Source: Legionellales bacterium
GTDB taxonomy: Bacteria; Pseudomonadota; Gammaproteobacteria; WLWR01
Assembly: GCA_012103495.1 (NCBI GenBank)
Contig: WLWR01000013.1
Coordinates: 1 to 16,019, forward strand
Direction: 5' to 3'
DNA: 16,019 nucleotides
Shown: in pieces, positions 14,068 through 16,019 of the stretch
Position numbering within the stretch: the stretch's first letter is position 1
Layout: every line of letters begins with the position of its first letter
Program-made: the position numbers and the translations under genes
The notes under the pieces: model-generated
Told to the model about the DNA's origin: nothing
What the model saw: only the letters and a program-made list of their open reading frames with translations
The model's database searches: none

Positions 14068-16019
14068 TCAACGCGACGTAAAAAAAGCCACAATGTCATC
14101 ACTATTGGGAAATAATAATGTTGCCGCCGGCCCTAAAGGAATGAAGCTGTCTTTAGCACACAAGCGATGTACACGTTGTAAATCAAAGCCACGATCTAAC
14201 AGCATGGCAATGATTTGCTCACTGGGAGATCCAGTTTGACGGCTTTCATCAAATAATAAAATTTTCTGAGCGGATGTTAAATGAGCAATCAACGAATCAA
14301 TAGGCAAAGGATGCAACCATTGCATTTGAATGATTTGAATGGATAGTTGATGCTGTTGCTGCAATATGGCCGCCGCTTTGCGTGCGTGATACAAACCATT
14401 ACCATAGGTCACAATGCAATATCGATCGTCTTGACCTTCAACAGAAACCTCTCCCAATGGTATGATCTGTTTCATATCGTGTGGATAAGGCTGCAACCAT
14501 TTCTGATCACCTTTTTGATGTAAATCTTTTCGATGATACAGCGCGATGGGTTCAATAAAAATCACCACACGTTGTTGTTCGGCAACCAATTGAATGCACG
14601 TGCGTAATAGTTTTACAGCCTCCGCTGGATCAGCTGGCACGGCAATGACAATACCGGGAATTTCTCGTAAGGCGGCAAATGAATTTTCATTATGAAAATG
14701 CCCACCAAATTGATGACCGCCCAATCCCGCCAATCGTACCAACATCGGTGCTGGATATTTACCTTGTGAAAAAAAAGCAGCGGTGGCCGCTTCCCCTCTA
14801 ATTTGATCGATCGCATTGTGTAAATACGCTTGATATTGGATTTCAGCAATTGGTAACAATCCTTGTTGTCCCAAACTAATTGCTGTTGCCAAAATTGATG
14901 TTTCATCCAATAAGGTATTAAAGACCCGCTTGACAGAAAAAGCTGTGGCCAAGCCTCGGGTTACACTATAAACACCCCCTTTTTCGCCACTCACATCTTC
15001 GCCAAAAACCACAGCCTGCGGATAACGGCACAATGTTTCATACAATCCTAAATTAATTGCTCTAGCCAACGATAGCTGAAGATCACGCTGTGGTTGCGTG
15101 GCTTGCCAAACAGCGTGTTCGGTGCTCATATCAACCGTTGGCCAATGACGTGCAGGAGGAAGAATCGCTCGTTGAATCGAGTCTGTACAGACTAATGCTT
15201 TTTTCTGTAACGCATGAATGGTCGCCTGTTCAATTTGTTGATTAATTTCTTCATACAATTGTAAAAACTGATCGGAAGTGATCCCATATTTTTTATTTAA
15301 ACATCGCACGGATTGAATCAATACATCACGATCTTCTGCTTGTTCAATGTCAGCCATAGCGCGATAACTCAATTCATAATCTTCTCCAGCGTGGCCTAAA
15401 TATCGTTCTACGTTTAAATGTAAAAACGCTGGTCGACGATGCTCACGCACAAATGCTTGTGCCTGCTGGGCCGCCATGAATGCTGCTTCCATATTCATGC
15501 CATCAGCGGCAAACCATTCAATCCCCAGTTGGTTCCTCATGTTGTCAGCAATCCATTGTTCAGGAGTCGGCGTAGAAATACCAAAATGATTGTCATAACA
15601 CACAAATAAAATAGGCGCCGGATGATGCGTATATGCTAAATAACGTGCGTAATTAAAACTACTCTGGGCACAAGCATGATTAAATGAAGCATCGCCAAAT
15701 CCACAGTAAACAATCGCATCATTGGGGAAACGACCCTCCATTTGCAATTGGCGTGTTTTCTCCAAAGCAAAACTCATTCCTACCGCTCGTGGCATGTGCG
15801 AAGCAATAGTGGAAGTTTGCGGTAAGATATTCAAGGTATCACTGCCAAACACCCGATGCTTTCCACCAGAAAAATCATCGGGTCGACAGGTGAATTGATT
15901 GATCATTTCTTGCAGCGGCGCTAACGTATTACCGCTAAACATTTTTTGTTGCCAAAGTGATTGATACCACCGACACAAAAAGAATCCTCCATCACGATAA
16001 TGTAAAAACCCCGGGTCCG
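14068..16019 (-). CDS. fused 2-oxo acid dehydrogenase E1 alpha/beta, 5' end off window
   Basis: The frame is open to the right edge, so the true start is outside; 649 residues are visible. The first visible residues (YRDGGFFL) match the N-terminal region of E1 alpha. A TIASHMPRAVGMSFAL stretch and the TPP-binding segment follow, with GDAS at about visible residues 108-111 and DNHFGIST near 142-149. After a linker (about 265-310), an E1 beta module begins: SLARAINLGLYETL, GEDVSGEKGGVYSVT (TPP-activating glutamate in GED), ETSILATAISLG, EIQYQAYLHNAIDQI, GGHFHNENSFAALREIPGI and the C-terminal transketolase domain. It would decarboxylate a 2-oxo acid and reductively acylate an E2 lipoyl domain. 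Substrate (pyruvate, branched-chain or other) cannot be assigned. No E2 or E3 gene is next to its 3' end, and it converges on the DUF1841 gene. Confidence 0.88.
   Translation of the reverse strand, partial: DPGFLHYRDGGFFLCRWYQSLWQQKMFSGNTLAPLQEMINQFTCRPDDFSGGKHRVFGSDTLNILPQTSTIASHMPRAVGMSFALEKTRQLQMEGRFPNDAIVYCGFGDASFNHACAQSSFNYARYLAYTHHPAPILFVCYDNHFGISTPTPEQWIADNMRNQLGIEWFAADGMNMEAAFMAAQQAQAFVREHRRPAFLHLNVERYLGHAGEDYELSYRAMADIEQAEDRDVLIQSVRCLNKKYGITSDQFLQLYEEINQQIEQATIHALQKKALVCTDSIQRAILPPARHWPTVDMSTEHAVWQATQPQRDLQLSLARAINLGLYETLCRYPQAVVFGEDVSGEKGGVYSVTRGLATAFSVKRVFNTLLDETSILATAISLGQQGLLPIAEIQYQAYLHNAIDQIRGEAATAAFFSQGKYPAPMLVRLAGLGGHQFGGHFHNENSFAALREIPGIVIAVPADPAEAVKLLRTCIQLVAEQQRVVIFIEPIALYHRKDLHQKGDQKWLQPYPHDMKQIIPLGEVSVEGQDDRYCIVTYGNGLYHARKAAAILQQQHQLSIQIIQMQWLHPLPIDSLIAHLTSAQKILLFDESRQTGSPSEQIIAMLLDRGFDLQRVHRLCAKDSFIPLGPAATLLFPNSDDIVAFFTSR

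Overview
The window looks like chromosome from a gammaproteobacterium of moderate to low GC. It is AT-leaning, most genes are core housekeeping genes, and intergenic gaps are short. Many family-level features (a Pseudomonas-type dCTP deaminase, a lone RnfB with a glutamine-rich tail followed by nth, a fused E1 alpha/beta dehydrogenase) would fit the Legionellales/Coxiellaceae side of the class. That placement is inference, because no rRNA or taxon-specific marker is present. No insertion sequence, phage gene, CRISPR array or integrase is visible.

Left block (1-5182, mostly minus strand): the 5' end of an RseP-type site-2 protease runs off the left edge, preceded by an unidentified 107-residue ORF. 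Next come tRNA-Pro(GGG), with a promoter carrying a GC-rich discriminator, and a YihY/BrkB-family membrane protein. A WrbA quinone reductase on the plus strand converges on a three-gene minus-strand run: pgsA-like CDP-alcohol phosphatidyltransferase, PerM/AI-2E-family transporter and hda. Divergent from that run, purM and purN overlap by ATGA and are followed by ihfB, which has a good promoter of its own inside the 3' end of purN. The grouping purN-purM-hda-wrbA-yihY resembles a neighbourhood I recall from Pseudomonas. The arsC (between wrbA and yihY) and DUF2066 genes that I recall there are absent here.

Middle (7297-8721): two tandem plus-strand genes encode small membrane proteins of 184 and 191 residues that I do not recognise. 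They share architecture and motif-level similarity: a polar S/T/P/N/Q-rich N-terminus, one hydrophobic segment with a GL...G.L...P core, a polar loop, and a long bilobed hydrophobic segment with a central P-x-V-A-A motif. They look like a diverged tandem duplication placed exactly where two conserved housekeeping blocks meet. They are the most novel content of the window.

Right block (8708-16019): dcd and mrp/apbC form a minus-strand operon divergent from metG. metG, rnfB, nth and a DUF1841 gene form a tightly overlapping plus-strand operon. MetG ends after its anticodon-binding domain and lacks the C-terminal tRNA-binding OB-fold domain found in E. coli MetG. RnfB lacks an N-terminal membrane anchor and no other Rnf subunit is present. 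A convergent fused 2-oxo acid dehydrogenase E1 alpha/beta gene runs off the right edge.

Functionally the window holds purine synthesis (PurM, PurN), dUTP/dTTP supply (Dcd), replication-initiation control (Hda), nucleoid architecture (IhfB), base-excision repair (Nth), translation (MetG, tRNA-Pro), Fe-S handling (Mrp, RnfB) and envelope functions (RseP, the PgsA-like enzyme, PerM, YihY).
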